Positions 53,100 through 62,215 of a stretch of 64,000 nucleotides of DNA are shown in pieces (the stretch's first letter is position 1; the number at the start of each line of letters is the position of its first letter). The position numbers were made by a program, and so were the translations under genes. The DNA is from Petrimonas mucosa (GTDB lineage Bacteria; Bacteroidota; Bacteroidia; Bacteroidales; Dysgonomonadaceae): NCBI RefSeq assembly GCF_900095795.1, contig NZ_LT608328.1, positions 1,047,001-1,111,000 on the forward strand, in the 5' to 3' direction. A model generated the notes under the pieces. The model saw only the letters and a program-made list of their open reading frames with translations, was not told the DNA's origin and did no database searches.

Positions 53100-55328
53100 T
53101 TACTTTATCGACAACTTGGCAGCTACGGGCAGGTGATCGGAGGGATACCGCTCGCCGTTATAGGTATCGGTAACTGTTCTGAAAGCCGAAACCTGAAACT
53201 TGTCGTTTATAAAAATATAGTCCAGTTGCATCTCGGATTTGCCATGGAAACGTCCTCCCATATAGGTTGCCCGGGGACCCGCAACCTGGGGGGCAACCAG
53301 TGAACAGTCAGTCAATACACTCCTCAGTTTCTGGATCTGTACCATATCGGGTGTGGAGTTGAGATCCCCCATAAAGATTACCGGGTTGTTCTTGGCAATT
53401 TCTTCAATCTTGGAGATGACCAGATCTGCCGATCGCTCTCTAGCCTTCTCATTCCTGTAATAAAAATGGGCATTGAAAAGAAAGAAAACCTTTCCGCTTT
53501 TCACCTCCCTGAATTTCAGCCATTGACAAATTCGGGTATCGGTGGCATCCCATCCTATGGAGTGTTTCTCGGGTGTTTCACTTAACCAGAAGAGCCCGTC
53601 GTCGAGCAACTCAAGACGGTCGGCCCTGTAGTAGGTGGCACAGTTGTGCAACTTGCCGTCAGACCCGCCATATGGATAGGCAATATATTGATAATCGCTC
53701 AGAAGAGTCTTCAGTTCGTTCAGCTGTTTTGGGGTGCCTTCCTGGGTTCCCACGATATCGATCCCGTGATCGAGAATCAGTTTTGCGAGAGGCGCCTTTC
53801 TCTTCTCCCATCCGTTTCCGTCCTCATAGTCGGCTTTTGATTCATATTTGATGTTGTAGGAGGCAACCGTCATCACATTCTCCTCGGACGGAACAACCAC
53901 CTTCACCACATCATCCATCTCTGTGCGCAGTTTCGGGGAGAGGGTGAAGTTGATGAACCCGTCCATGTATATGTAAGGAATTGGTTCGCCAGTACGGAGC
54001 AGTGTTACCGATATCGGTTCACGGTCTGTCCGGAGCGAGACCTGTTTCTGGAATGATGGCAACAGGTGCAGGTACCAGTTGTTGCCCCGGGTGGTGATCA
54101 TTACGTTGCTTCGTTCTACGCCGGGTGAAGGACCGGCACCGATTACCGATTCTCGGCTGTGTGACATCCAGGCTGCGATGGCCTCCATGTTTCTGTAGTA
54201 GTTCGGATGCATCTCCCCGTTACCGTCGGGACCTACATTCGGGAGGAAATTTCCACCCAGTGAACGGCTGGCAACGAGATGTTCAAAGAACCAGGCGTAT
54301 GGTCTGAACTTGCCCGTTTTGTCGTGTCCCCAACCGCCGCCGCCTGACGTCCAGATGTCGCAGTGCTCCCACCAACGTGATGGGATATAGCTGGGAAGGA
54401 TACACTCGAATGGTGTGGTGAAGTCGCCGATCCGCATACCGGTACCGTCTGGATCATCGGGGTTCACGATGTTCGACCAGCGGTCGTTTACCACAATCCC
54501 TGGTTGTAGGGAGCGGATCCAGGCATAGATCTGATTCGTGTGCATGTCGCTCACCCCCCTGAAATACATTCCGTCGAGCCAGAGGATATCGATCTTGCCG
54601 TACCGCGTCAGGATCTCTTCCATCTGGGCAAGGACAAAAGCGAGAAACCTTTCGTACAGTTGGTAGTTTGCCACGGAATCGGTAATGGCCGGCACTTGAT
54701 GCCTTGTATTTGCATCAAACTCGACCGGATGCATCAGTCCCGGGAAATGCCAGTCCCTGGGGGAGAAATAGAAGCCGACCTTCATGCCGTTTTTTCTGCA
54801 AGCATCCACATACTCCCTGATCAAATCCCGCCCCTGTATGTACTGACTGGTTCCAATACCATACCTTGATGGCCATAGGGCATAACCGTCGTGATGCTTG
54901 GTGGTAAGCACCGCATAGGTAAATCCTGCCTCCTTGGCTGCCTTTAGCCATTTGTCCGGATCATACTTCTGAGGATCAAACTGGTCGGCCAGCGCATAGT
55001 AACGGTCGGGAGGCGCAACTTTACCTCCGTACCTGTAATGGGATATCATGTCCCACGATGGTTGTGCTCCTACAACGCTATGGATTCCCCAATGCATGAA
55101 AAGTCCGAGGCTGGCGTCAGGAAACCATTGCGCCTCATGATGCGGATTCGGGAATGTAGGCTCTTCCTTTAACGGCGTTGCAATTACCTTTCTTGCCCTC
55201 TCAATATCTTTCTGGCTGATCCGGTAAGATTCCGGAAAGCTGTTGAGCTGTGCTGATGATGCTAATGTTGTTGCACATAACAGCAACAGCATCATGAATC
55301 TGGTCTGGATAGGTCTTCTTCTGGTCAT
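53100..55328 (-). CDS. GH29-like alpha-L-fucosidase fused to an EEP-family phosphodiesterase/nuclease domain
   Basis: A 742-residue secreted fusion (signal ending ASSAQ). Residues about 36-400 are GH29-like: LGLFMHWGIHSVVG, TTKHHDGYALW and DILWLDGMYF with the likely nucleophile aspartate, then GGNFLPNVGPDGNGEMHP. A short beta domain follows. From about residue 493 an endonuclease/exonuclease/phosphatase domain begins, with every core motif present: ASYNIKY, VGTQEG, LFNAHFYY, FMGDLNSTPD and PSDHLPV. Both halves look active. The fusion is unusual and might cut fucose plus a phosphodiester from one substrate. The frame has no internal stop or shift, so it is not an assembly error of the simple kind. 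Confidence 0.88.
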   Translation of the reverse strand: MTRRRPIQTRFMMLLLLCATTLASSAQLNSFPESYRISQKDIERARKVIATPLKEEPTFPNPHHEAQWFPDASLGLFMHWGIHSVVGAQPSWDMISHYRYGGKVAPPDRYYALADQFDPQKYDPDKWLKAAKEAGFTYAVLTTKHHDGYALWPSRYGIGTSQYIQGRDLIREYVDACRKNGMKVGFYFSPRDWHFPGLMHPVEFDANTRHQVPAITDSVANYQLYERFLAFVLAQMEEILTRYGKIDILWLDGMYFRGVSDMHTNQIYAWIRSLQPGIVVNDRWSNIVNPDDPDGTGMRIGDFTTPFECILPSYIPSRWWEHCDIWTSGGGGWGHDKTGKFRPYAWFFEHLVASRSLGGNFLPNVGPDGNGEMHPNYYRNMEAIAAWMSHSRESVIGAGPSPGVERSNVMITTRGNNWYLHLLPSFQKQVSLRTDREPISVTLLRTGEPIPYIYMDGFINFTLSPKLRTEMDDVVKVVVPSEENVMTVASYNIKYESKADYEDGNGWEKRKAPLAKLILDHGIDIVGTQEGTPKQLNELKTLLSDYQYIAYPYGGSDGKLHNCATYYRADRLELLDDGLFWLSETPEKHSIGWDATDTRICQWLKFREVKSGKVFFLFNAHFYYRNEKARERSADLVISKIEEIAKNNPVIFMGDLNSTPDMVQIQKLRSVLTDCSLVAPQVAGPRATYMGGRFHGKSEMQLDYIFINDKFQVSAFRTVTDTYNGERYPSDHLPVAAKLSIK

Positions 55329-55360
55329 CTTTAAGTTTTTATTTAAAAAATCGAGACGGA

Positions 55361-57772
55361 TTATTGAATTACAATGGTCTGCTTTTTATGGAAATCATCC
55401 TGAAACAGGGTGAAATGGACGGTGCCGTTTTCGTACACCCACTTATCCGTGGTGATGTTGTTCAGCAGTAACTGGGTGGGTCGTGAGCCAGTGAATACCC
55501 TGAGTTCCCACGTCCGTTGCAGTGGCATTCCGTCGTAACTGCCCACGACAGCGTTGAGAGTGATTGTTGTCTCTTTCCCGCTCTCCCTACAGTCGATCTT
55601 TGTCTTTGATAATTTCCCCTCCTCATAAGCAAAGGTTATTCCATCATCTTCCCAAAGGGTATAGCTGCTTGTTTGGTGGGGGTAGATCCTCAGCTCAATG
55701 GTGTCGAGCGGATGTTCACCGATGAATTGAGACGGTTTCTGGTAGGGAATAATGGCCCCTTCGCGGATAAAGAGCGGACCTCCCCTCGTTTCCGGTACGT
55801 TAGCCTTGACGATCCTGTTGCCGGCAACCTTTTCGCCGGTCCAGTAGTTGATCCAGTTCCCTTTCGGCAAATATAGGGAGTCGCTGTAGATAGCCACCAG
55901 CAGATGCTCTCCAAACATATATTGGTTGATGATGTTATCCACTGCGCGATCATCCGGGAAAACCAGCGGCATCGCCCGCGCGATGGGAATACCGGTCTGG
56001 CTACCCTGCAAAGCTGCAGAATAGATATAGGGAAATAGGCTGTTCCTGAGCCTTGCATAGAAGCGGAACAGCTCTTTCTCTTCGGGTTTCATGTACCAAG
56101 GGTGGAGTAGATTATACCAGCTGTTTACCTGGATCCAGGGGAGAAAGAAACCCATGTGCATGGCCATCTTGTTGTCGGAAACATCTACCAAGACATCGGC
56201 CGAGCTGTTTAAAAATCCGCTTAGCCCCAGATTTAGCTGATCCAGCAGAGCTACCTTGCCACCACCGTTGTCCCCACTTGTCGCTGCTCCCCAATGCTGG
56301 GTGCCGGCGTATCCTCCGCAGTAGTGGTGGAATGAACGTATCCCCTTATGTGAACGGAAAGTTTCGTACATATGCTTGGGGAGCAGTACCTGATTCAGGT
56401 TGTGCATCTCTTTGTCCGTCTTCCCGTTGTAGTATTTCAGCTCCGGATGCTCATCAAGGGTGTGCGCCGGATCGAGCTTGAATCCGTCCACACCCTGGTC
56501 GATGAATCTGGTGAGGTGATCGAACCAGTGTTCCTTGCCAGAAAGGGGAGCTCCCCGTTTCCCTGCCAGCCTGTCCTCTTCGGCAATCGACATGTCGTGA
56601 TCGATACAGAGCCAGAGGGCCAGTTTGAATCCAAGACCGTGTAGCCGTGATATGAAGAGGCTGGGGTGTTCATATTTCGGAAACATCTTCTTCTCCCAGA
56701 AGGGTTCGGCAGGGAACCTGTCGAAATTCCAGTTTTTTGATGTGGAGAAGTCGTACCGCTTCTCCATCCATTGCGGTTCGAGCCAGAAGATGTCGCAAGG
56801 AATCTGCTCTTCCCTGAAACGGAGGGCATCGTTCATGATATCGAACTGGTTTTCCATTTGGTTGCCACCGAATGCGAGTCCGTATGCCCATTTGGGCAGC
56901 AGATAGGGTCTGCCCGTAACCTGAGTGTAGAGATCGATCACATCTGACATCTCCTTGCCTAGGAACAGATAAAAGTCGGGAGCCCCTTCGCTGTTGTAGA
57001 TATAGAGTTTCTCTTTCTGGAAACGTCCGATATCGAAATAGTTCTTCACCGTGGTGTTATTGAAGATTCCCCATCCACCCGAGCTGATGATGAATGGCGT
57101 GGGGTTCTCGGCTTTTTGGTATGTGGCCCACATCCGCAGGGCAGTTCCACGATGCTGGATGTTGGAGCGGCTTGTGCTCCCGCCGCCATAAAAACGCTCC
57201 TTTTCGTCGAGACTGATGCTGATTATTCCGGTTTGGGCGGGGTTTCCTGCTTCATCCGATGCCTCCATATTTACTGGAGCGTCTGTTTTTTCAGATCCGA
57301 TAATCGCCTTTTCCTGACCCATCTCCTCGAAGTAGGAGCGGAGGGAGGCGCCCAGCTCCCCGGTTATCCTCTCTTCCGGTTTCATCCGTTGAATCTTTTT
57401 CACTACCTCTCTTCCCCGGTTATCGTGAAGTGTCATGTCACCTGTTACAGGATCAACGATGAGCCGGTATGAACTTGTGGAGATCAGGTGTTTTTCTCTC
57501 TCTCTTTTGTGGGTGACTTCAGTCGGTTCCCACTCTGTTTTGATGATTCCATACCGTTCCATCAAGGTTTCCTGGAATTTACCCGTTGAGGAGAACCTGA
57601 TCCGGAATATTTCGTTGCTGCATACCTGGATGCGCATAGTCTCTCCGTTCGAGAGGGGGATATCAAATATGGATAAACGATTGTCCGCATGCAGCTGACA
57701 GTATGAACCGCAGGTCAACCAGACAATTGCGGTGATAAAAAGGAACCTGGTGTATTTTTTCATCTGTTTCAA
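55361..57772 (-). CDS. GH31-family alpha-glycosidase, exported
   Basis: An 803-residue secreted enzyme (signal ending LHADN). The GH31 core shows LPKWAYGLAFGGNQ, PCDIFWLEPQWME, the nucleophile region GVDGFKLDPAHTLDEHPE (about residue 430) and the acid/base region ATSGDNGGG. C-terminal beta domains include NYWTGEKVAGN and LWEDDGITFAYEEG. Its start overlaps the previous gene's stop (ATGA). Whether it is an alpha-glucosidase, xylosidase or galactosidase is not visible. Confidence 0.88.
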   Translation of the reverse strand: MKQMKKYTRFLFITAIVWLTCGSYCQLHADNRLSIFDIPLSNGETMRIQVCSNEIFRIRFSSTGKFQETLMERYGIIKTEWEPTEVTHKREREKHLISTSSYRLIVDPVTGDMTLHDNRGREVVKKIQRMKPEERITGELGASLRSYFEEMGQEKAIIGSEKTDAPVNMEASDEAGNPAQTGIISISLDEKERFYGGGSTSRSNIQHRGTALRMWATYQKAENPTPFIISSGGWGIFNNTTVKNYFDIGRFQKEKLYIYNSEGAPDFYLFLGKEMSDVIDLYTQVTGRPYLLPKWAYGLAFGGNQMENQFDIMNDALRFREEQIPCDIFWLEPQWMEKRYDFSTSKNWNFDRFPAEPFWEKKMFPKYEHPSLFISRLHGLGFKLALWLCIDHDMSIAEEDRLAGKRGAPLSGKEHWFDHLTRFIDQGVDGFKLDPAHTLDEHPELKYYNGKTDKEMHNLNQVLLPKHMYETFRSHKGIRSFHHYCGGYAGTQHWGAATSGDNGGGKVALLDQLNLGLSGFLNSSADVLVDVSDNKMAMHMGFFLPWIQVNSWYNLLHPWYMKPEEKELFRFYARLRNSLFPYIYSAALQGSQTGIPIARAMPLVFPDDRAVDNIINQYMFGEHLLVAIYSDSLYLPKGNWINYWTGEKVAGNRIVKANVPETRGGPLFIREGAIIPYQKPSQFIGEHPLDTIELRIYPHQTSSYTLWEDDGITFAYEEGKLSKTKIDCRESGKETTITLNAVVGSYDGMPLQRTWELRVFTGSRPTQLLLNNITTDKWVYENGTVHFTLFQDDFHKKQTIVIQ

Positions 57773-59883
57773 GGAAGTTTATGCAAGTTTTCGAATGTTA
57801 CTTTCCAGTTGCCATCGTTCGGGAACCCGGGGGCTGCATCTTCACTGCAACCATCCCATCCTGCGGCCATCATGGCAATGGCTGTAAGTAACCCCCCGTT
57901 GGAGGGGAAATAGGGATATGGTGATCCTTCGCCGTAAGCCAATCCATGTTCATCGAAGATGTAATTGTCGTGCAGCAGCAGATCAATCGCCAGTTCCGGT
58001 CGGCCAAGCCGGACTGCTGTCATGGCGAGCATTGGGAAGTCCCATCCCCAGATACGCCTGAAATTCCAGGAGGAGAGGATCTTGTCGAAGGTGTTTTCCA
58101 GTACCTTCCGGTCGACACCATCTCCTGGCAACATGCCGTAAATGCCAATGATGGCGGGATGTTCAAAGGTATATTTGCTCCACATGTCGGGAATGCCCTC
58201 GTATAGAACGTAGAGGCTATCCTCCATTGGGTATGGTGATAGACGCTGATACACCGTGTCGATCGGGGGAGGTACCACGCTATCGAGTCTCTGGTACCAC
58301 GTTTTGGCCGTCTTCAGTCCGTAGCGCCAGTAACCCAGCTCAAACGTGGGATTGAAGGTATCGCCATACTTCGTGTTTTCCGATACGGGAACGATGGGTG
58401 GTCCCAGTACATACTCCCCCTTTTCCGGATGGTAATAGGCAAAGGAGGCGAGAAACTCGGCCGTACTGAAAACCACATCACTCCATTTTTTCAACGTCTT
58501 TCGGGTTGGGTTCTGCCGATATTCCAGTTCGGCAAAGTAGATGGGGTGTGGTTGCTGCCAGATCAGGAAGGCATGGGCGATATCGGGCCACTCCACATTG
58601 GTATAAGCAGTACATTTGGGCCATTTTGCCCCGTTAAATCCTTCTCCTTTGGCCCTCATTCTGGCTGTTTCCAGAAAATCCCGATAGATTGAGAGGCTCT
58701 TGTCGGCCAATTCAAGGTTATCCCACAGTGGCCAGTGTACCAGGTGCCACCAGATCATCTCGAAGTGGAAACGGCCATACCAGCCGTTGTTGTTTACCAG
58801 TCCACTCTCCTGTGGAGGCAAGGATCCCGATTCATTTGTCTTCATCAGGTAGCGCGACAGGACAATGCGCCTCTCCAATTCAAACCAGCGTTCATCCTTG
58901 CTGCCCGAGAGGTCGATTGCCGCTCCCGATTCCCAGAAACGCTTCCAGCCCTTTTTACTGGCTTCAAGTGTTGCTGTTGCGGTAACCCTCTTTTTGCGGA
59001 TCTCCTTGGGTGAAAATTCACAGGTGAAGGCCATCCTCTCTCCTTCCGGGGCCAGTCTGAAGGTGTGCATGGTGCCTTCCACTTCCGAGAAGTTTGCAGG
59101 AGTATCCCAGGAGAGGGTGGAGTAGTAGCAATCCTGGTCGAGTCTCCTGGTGAAATTTACCTGTCGATTGCCCCGACTATAGGTTGTTGAGTGGTTGTCG
59201 GGCTCATTCCAGATGCCGATGTAGTTGCCTTTCCGGCTGTTGGCGGCAGAAGCTCCGGGAAAGGAGATCTCCACCGCCAGCCTGTTGAGGCTTATCAGGC
59301 GGGATTCCACCGAAACCGCAATGAGGTCTCTTTCGGGGTGACAGGCCGTATATACCTGTACAGGAATACCGTCAATTTCAAAATAACTGGAGATGATGCC
59401 TGTCCAGAGGTCTACCTCCTGTTGACAATGTTGCAGGTCGTCCATCTGCACCTCCTCACCCTGCTCGTCCAGCAATGAGAATGCGATCCGCCCCAGGTTG
59501 ATCCGATGGGGATTTCCTGTCAGCCAGTCGGAGATCATCCTCTGCTCTTCGTTCTCCTCATTTCGAAGAGGGTAGGTGACCATCTTGCCGTTCTGTTCTA
59601 CCTGCTGTCCCCTGAAATTCCCAATCTCCACCCCCTCCGGTACGGGATCTGAATGCCAGCCCCATTGCGACAGGGTGTTGAATGGAACAAAAGTCTGGAG
59701 ACCGGTGAGATCGACCCCAAAGGCGATCTCACCGTTTCCAACTTGTGCGGGACTTCGTTTACTGAATCTATCCGACTTGATGTTGTGGCGAGTAACTACC
59801 GCCTTCCGGTTGATTCTCTCCGGCACATTTGCATGGTTGCTCCCTGCTAACAGGATGAGCAGGAATAAAAATAGAGCCCTCAT
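57769..59883 (-). CDS. Six-hairpin glycosidase-superfamily protein, exported
   Basis: A 704-residue secreted protein (signal ending GSNHA) with an N-terminal beta-sandwich and a C-terminal (alpha/alpha)6 barrel like those of GH65, GH95 and relatives. Barrel motifs include NNNGWYGRFHFEMIWWHLVH, ARMRAKGEGFNGAKWPKCTA and RRIWGWDFPMLAMTAVRLGR. No exact family can be named. Acidic residues in the barrel are available for catalysis, but I cannot assign them. It is coupled to GH31 by a 4-bp overlap. Confidence 0.75.
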   Translation of the reverse strand: MRALFLFLLILLAGSNHANVPERINRKAVVTRHNIKSDRFSKRSPAQVGNGEIAFGVDLTGLQTFVPFNTLSQWGWHSDPVPEGVEIGNFRGQQVEQNGKMVTYPLRNEENEEQRMISDWLTGNPHRINLGRIAFSLLDEQGEEVQMDDLQHCQQEVDLWTGIISSYFEIDGIPVQVYTACHPERDLIAVSVESRLISLNRLAVEISFPGASAANSRKGNYIGIWNEPDNHSTTYSRGNRQVNFTRRLDQDCYYSTLSWDTPANFSEVEGTMHTFRLAPEGERMAFTCEFSPKEIRKKRVTATATLEASKKGWKRFWESGAAIDLSGSKDERWFELERRIVLSRYLMKTNESGSLPPQESGLVNNNGWYGRFHFEMIWWHLVHWPLWDNLELADKSLSIYRDFLETARMRAKGEGFNGAKWPKCTAYTNVEWPDIAHAFLIWQQPHPIYFAELEYRQNPTRKTLKKWSDVVFSTAEFLASFAYYHPEKGEYVLGPPIVPVSENTKYGDTFNPTFELGYWRYGLKTAKTWYQRLDSVVPPPIDTVYQRLSPYPMEDSLYVLYEGIPDMWSKYTFEHPAIIGIYGMLPGDGVDRKVLENTFDKILSSWNFRRIWGWDFPMLAMTAVRLGRPELAIDLLLHDNYIFDEHGLAYGEGSPYPYFPSNGGLLTAIAMMAAGWDGCSEDAAPGFPNDGNWKVTFENLHKLP

Positions 59884-59894
59884 TGAAATAGCGG

Positions 59895-62204
59895 CTATTT
59901 GACTGTTTTTTTCATCGGCTTGCTACCCATTTTGAAGAGCAACTCTCCTCCCCCCGCCAGTTCGCTGTGGAGCAGGGTGTAGTCCCTGATGGGTTTGCCG
60001 TTTATCTCCACACGTTGTACATAGATATTTTTCTCACTGTAGTTTTCCACCTTGATCCGCAGCTCCTTTCCGTCCTGGAGTTGTATGGTGGCCGCTTCAA
60101 CCGAGGGTGAACCGATGGCATATTGACCCGATGCGGGGGCCACCGGATAGAAGCCCAGCGAGGAGAAGATATACCATGCAGACATCTGGCCGCAGTCGTC
60201 ATTGCCACATAGCCCGTCAGGCTTGTTCAGATACATGGTTCTTTTGATCTGATGTACCCGTTCCTGTGTTTTCCAAGGTTTACCGGCCCAGTTGTAGAGG
60301 TAGGGTACATGGTGGCTCGGCTCGTTACCATGAACATAGCAGCCGATCAGCCCTTCCCTGGTCACGTCTTCGGTTTCTGCAAAGTATTTGTCCGGTAGGT
60401 ACATGGTAAAGAGGGTGTCGAGATACCGGGTAAACCGTTCGTTCCCTCCTATCTTCCGGATCAGTTCCGGAACATCGTGCGGTACATAGAGCGAATAGTT
60501 CCAGGCGTTGCCTTCGATAAATCCCTCATTGGCCGTATGGAGCGGATCGAATGGTGCTTTCCAGCTTCCGTCGCTCATCTTGGCTCCGATAAAGCCGGTC
60601 TGCTCATTGAACAGCTTTTTCCAGTTTTCGGACCGCTTCATGAACTTTTCGGCCACCTCTCCGTTTCCGACAGATTTGGCCAACTGCGCGATGGTCCAGT
60701 CGTCGTAGGCATACTCCAGGGTCATGGAGGAGCCATTGGCGCTCTTGTCGAAAGGGACATATCCCAACTTCATGTAGTCATCGAGGTTGCCATATAGGGG
60801 ATAGCTTGCCGAGGAGACTGATGCGGCCAGTGCCCGGTGCGGGTCAAAACCGCGGATGCCGTTGATCCAGGCGTCGGCAATGACCGGTACGGCATGGTAG
60901 CCGATCATGCACCAGTTTTCGTTTCCGAAATGGCTCCATACCGGCAGCAACTTATGTACACTCTGGTCGTAGTGGGCCAGCATCGAGTTGATCATATCGG
61001 AGGTCCGTTCGGGCTGGATGATGGTCAGTAGGGGATGCAACGCCCGGTAGGTATCCCACAATGAGAAGACCGAGTAGTTGACAAATCCTTCAGCCTTATG
61101 GATCTGGTGGTCGATTCCGCGGTATTGGCCATCCACATCCATATACTGCACCGGATTGATAAAGGTGTGATACAGTGAGGTGTAGAAGGTCTCTTTCTTT
61201 TCCGGTGTGGCTTGAATCCTGATCCGCTCCAGCTCCTTCTGCCATTTTTCCCGTGCTTCATCTCTGGTCCGTTCGAAATCGAAATGAGGCACCTCGGCGT
61301 AAAGGTTCTTCAGTGCGCCTTCGGTGCTGACGGCCGAGAGGGCAAACTTGATCTTGATCTTCTCGCCCGCTTCGGTCTTAAAGTCGAAATGGGTCTTGAG
61401 TTTTCTGCCACCCATCTCGGGGAAATTGTTTTCCTGGTCAAACTTACGCCAGAAACCGCGGTATACCTGTGTCTCGTCGTTGCGGCAGCCGTAATTCTCG
61501 ATCGGTTTGGAGAAGACCATGGCAAAATAGAGGTAGTTGGTCCGTGCCCAGCCGCTGGTGATGCGGTAACCGGTCACCAGCGTGTCGTTGTGTACCCACA
61601 CTTGCGACCAGAGCACCTTGCCGTCATAGTTGTAGATGCCGTGGGTCAGATCGAGAATGATATGGGCATCATCGCTTTCGGGAAAGGTGTATTGATGGAA
61701 GCCCACATGTTCGGTTGTGGTCAGTTCGGCTGCAATCTGGTAGTCTTCCAGGGCGACACGGTAGTAGCCGGGAGTGGCCGTTTCGGTTCCGTGGCTGAAA
61801 CGCGACCGGTAACCGCTTTCAGGTTTTTCGGCAGTTCCGGGGTTCAACTGCAGTTTCCCGGTAGTGGGCATGATCAGAAAGTCTCCCAGGTCGGAATGGC
61901 CCGTACCGCTGAAGTGGGTATGGCTGAACCCCACAATGGTGGGATCACTGTATTGATAACCTGCACAGTAGCGATAAACAGTGCCGGTATATTTCCCCTC
62001 TACGGCATAAGGAATGGTGTCGGTATCCGGACTGAGCTGCACCATCCCGAAGGGGACAGTGGCGCCGGGAAAGACATGCCCCATCTCCTGGGTGCCGATC
62101 ATCGGGTTCACATATCGGGTCAGATCCTCTGTCTGATTCTGAGAGGATAACGGTCCGCAGGCGACAGCCGTGCATAAAAGTAAAATCGATAATTTCCTGA
62201 ACAT
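59895..62204 (-). CDS. GH92-family alpha-mannosidase, exported
   Basis: A 769-residue enzyme with a signal peptide that probably ends at a lipobox cysteine (LCTAVACG). GH92 motifs: VNPMIGTQEMGHVFPGATVP at the N-terminus, FSLWDTYRALHPLLTI, GNENWCMIGYHAVPVIADA, YVHGNEPSHHVPYLY and GNDDCGQMSAWYIFSSLGFY. Enzymes of this family release alpha-mannose by a calcium-dependent inverting mechanism, often from N-glycans or fungal mannan. It is co-transcribed with the six-hairpin and GH31 genes. Confidence 0.95.
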   Translation of the reverse strand: MFRKLSILLLCTAVACGPLSSQNQTEDLTRYVNPMIGTQEMGHVFPGATVPFGMVQLSPDTDTIPYAVEGKYTGTVYRYCAGYQYSDPTIVGFSHTHFSGTGHSDLGDFLIMPTTGKLQLNPGTAEKPESGYRSRFSHGTETATPGYYRVALEDYQIAAELTTTEHVGFHQYTFPESDDAHIILDLTHGIYNYDGKVLWSQVWVHNDTLVTGYRITSGWARTNYLYFAMVFSKPIENYGCRNDETQVYRGFWRKFDQENNFPEMGGRKLKTHFDFKTEAGEKIKIKFALSAVSTEGALKNLYAEVPHFDFERTRDEAREKWQKELERIRIQATPEKKETFYTSLYHTFINPVQYMDVDGQYRGIDHQIHKAEGFVNYSVFSLWDTYRALHPLLTIIQPERTSDMINSMLAHYDQSVHKLLPVWSHFGNENWCMIGYHAVPVIADAWINGIRGFDPHRALAASVSSASYPLYGNLDDYMKLGYVPFDKSANGSSMTLEYAYDDWTIAQLAKSVGNGEVAEKFMKRSENWKKLFNEQTGFIGAKMSDGSWKAPFDPLHTANEGFIEGNAWNYSLYVPHDVPELIRKIGGNERFTRYLDTLFTMYLPDKYFAETEDVTREGLIGCYVHGNEPSHHVPYLYNWAGKPWKTQERVHQIKRTMYLNKPDGLCGNDDCGQMSAWYIFSSLGFYPVAPASGQYAIGSPSVEAATIQLQDGKELRIKVENYSEKNIYVQRVEINGKPIRDYTLLHSELAGGGELLFKMGSKPMKKTVK

Positions 62205-62215
62205 ATTCTTCTGTT

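Noticed and set aside
61212-62150. A 312-codon + strand frame opposite GH92
   Set aside because: Shadow of the well-defined GH92 gene.
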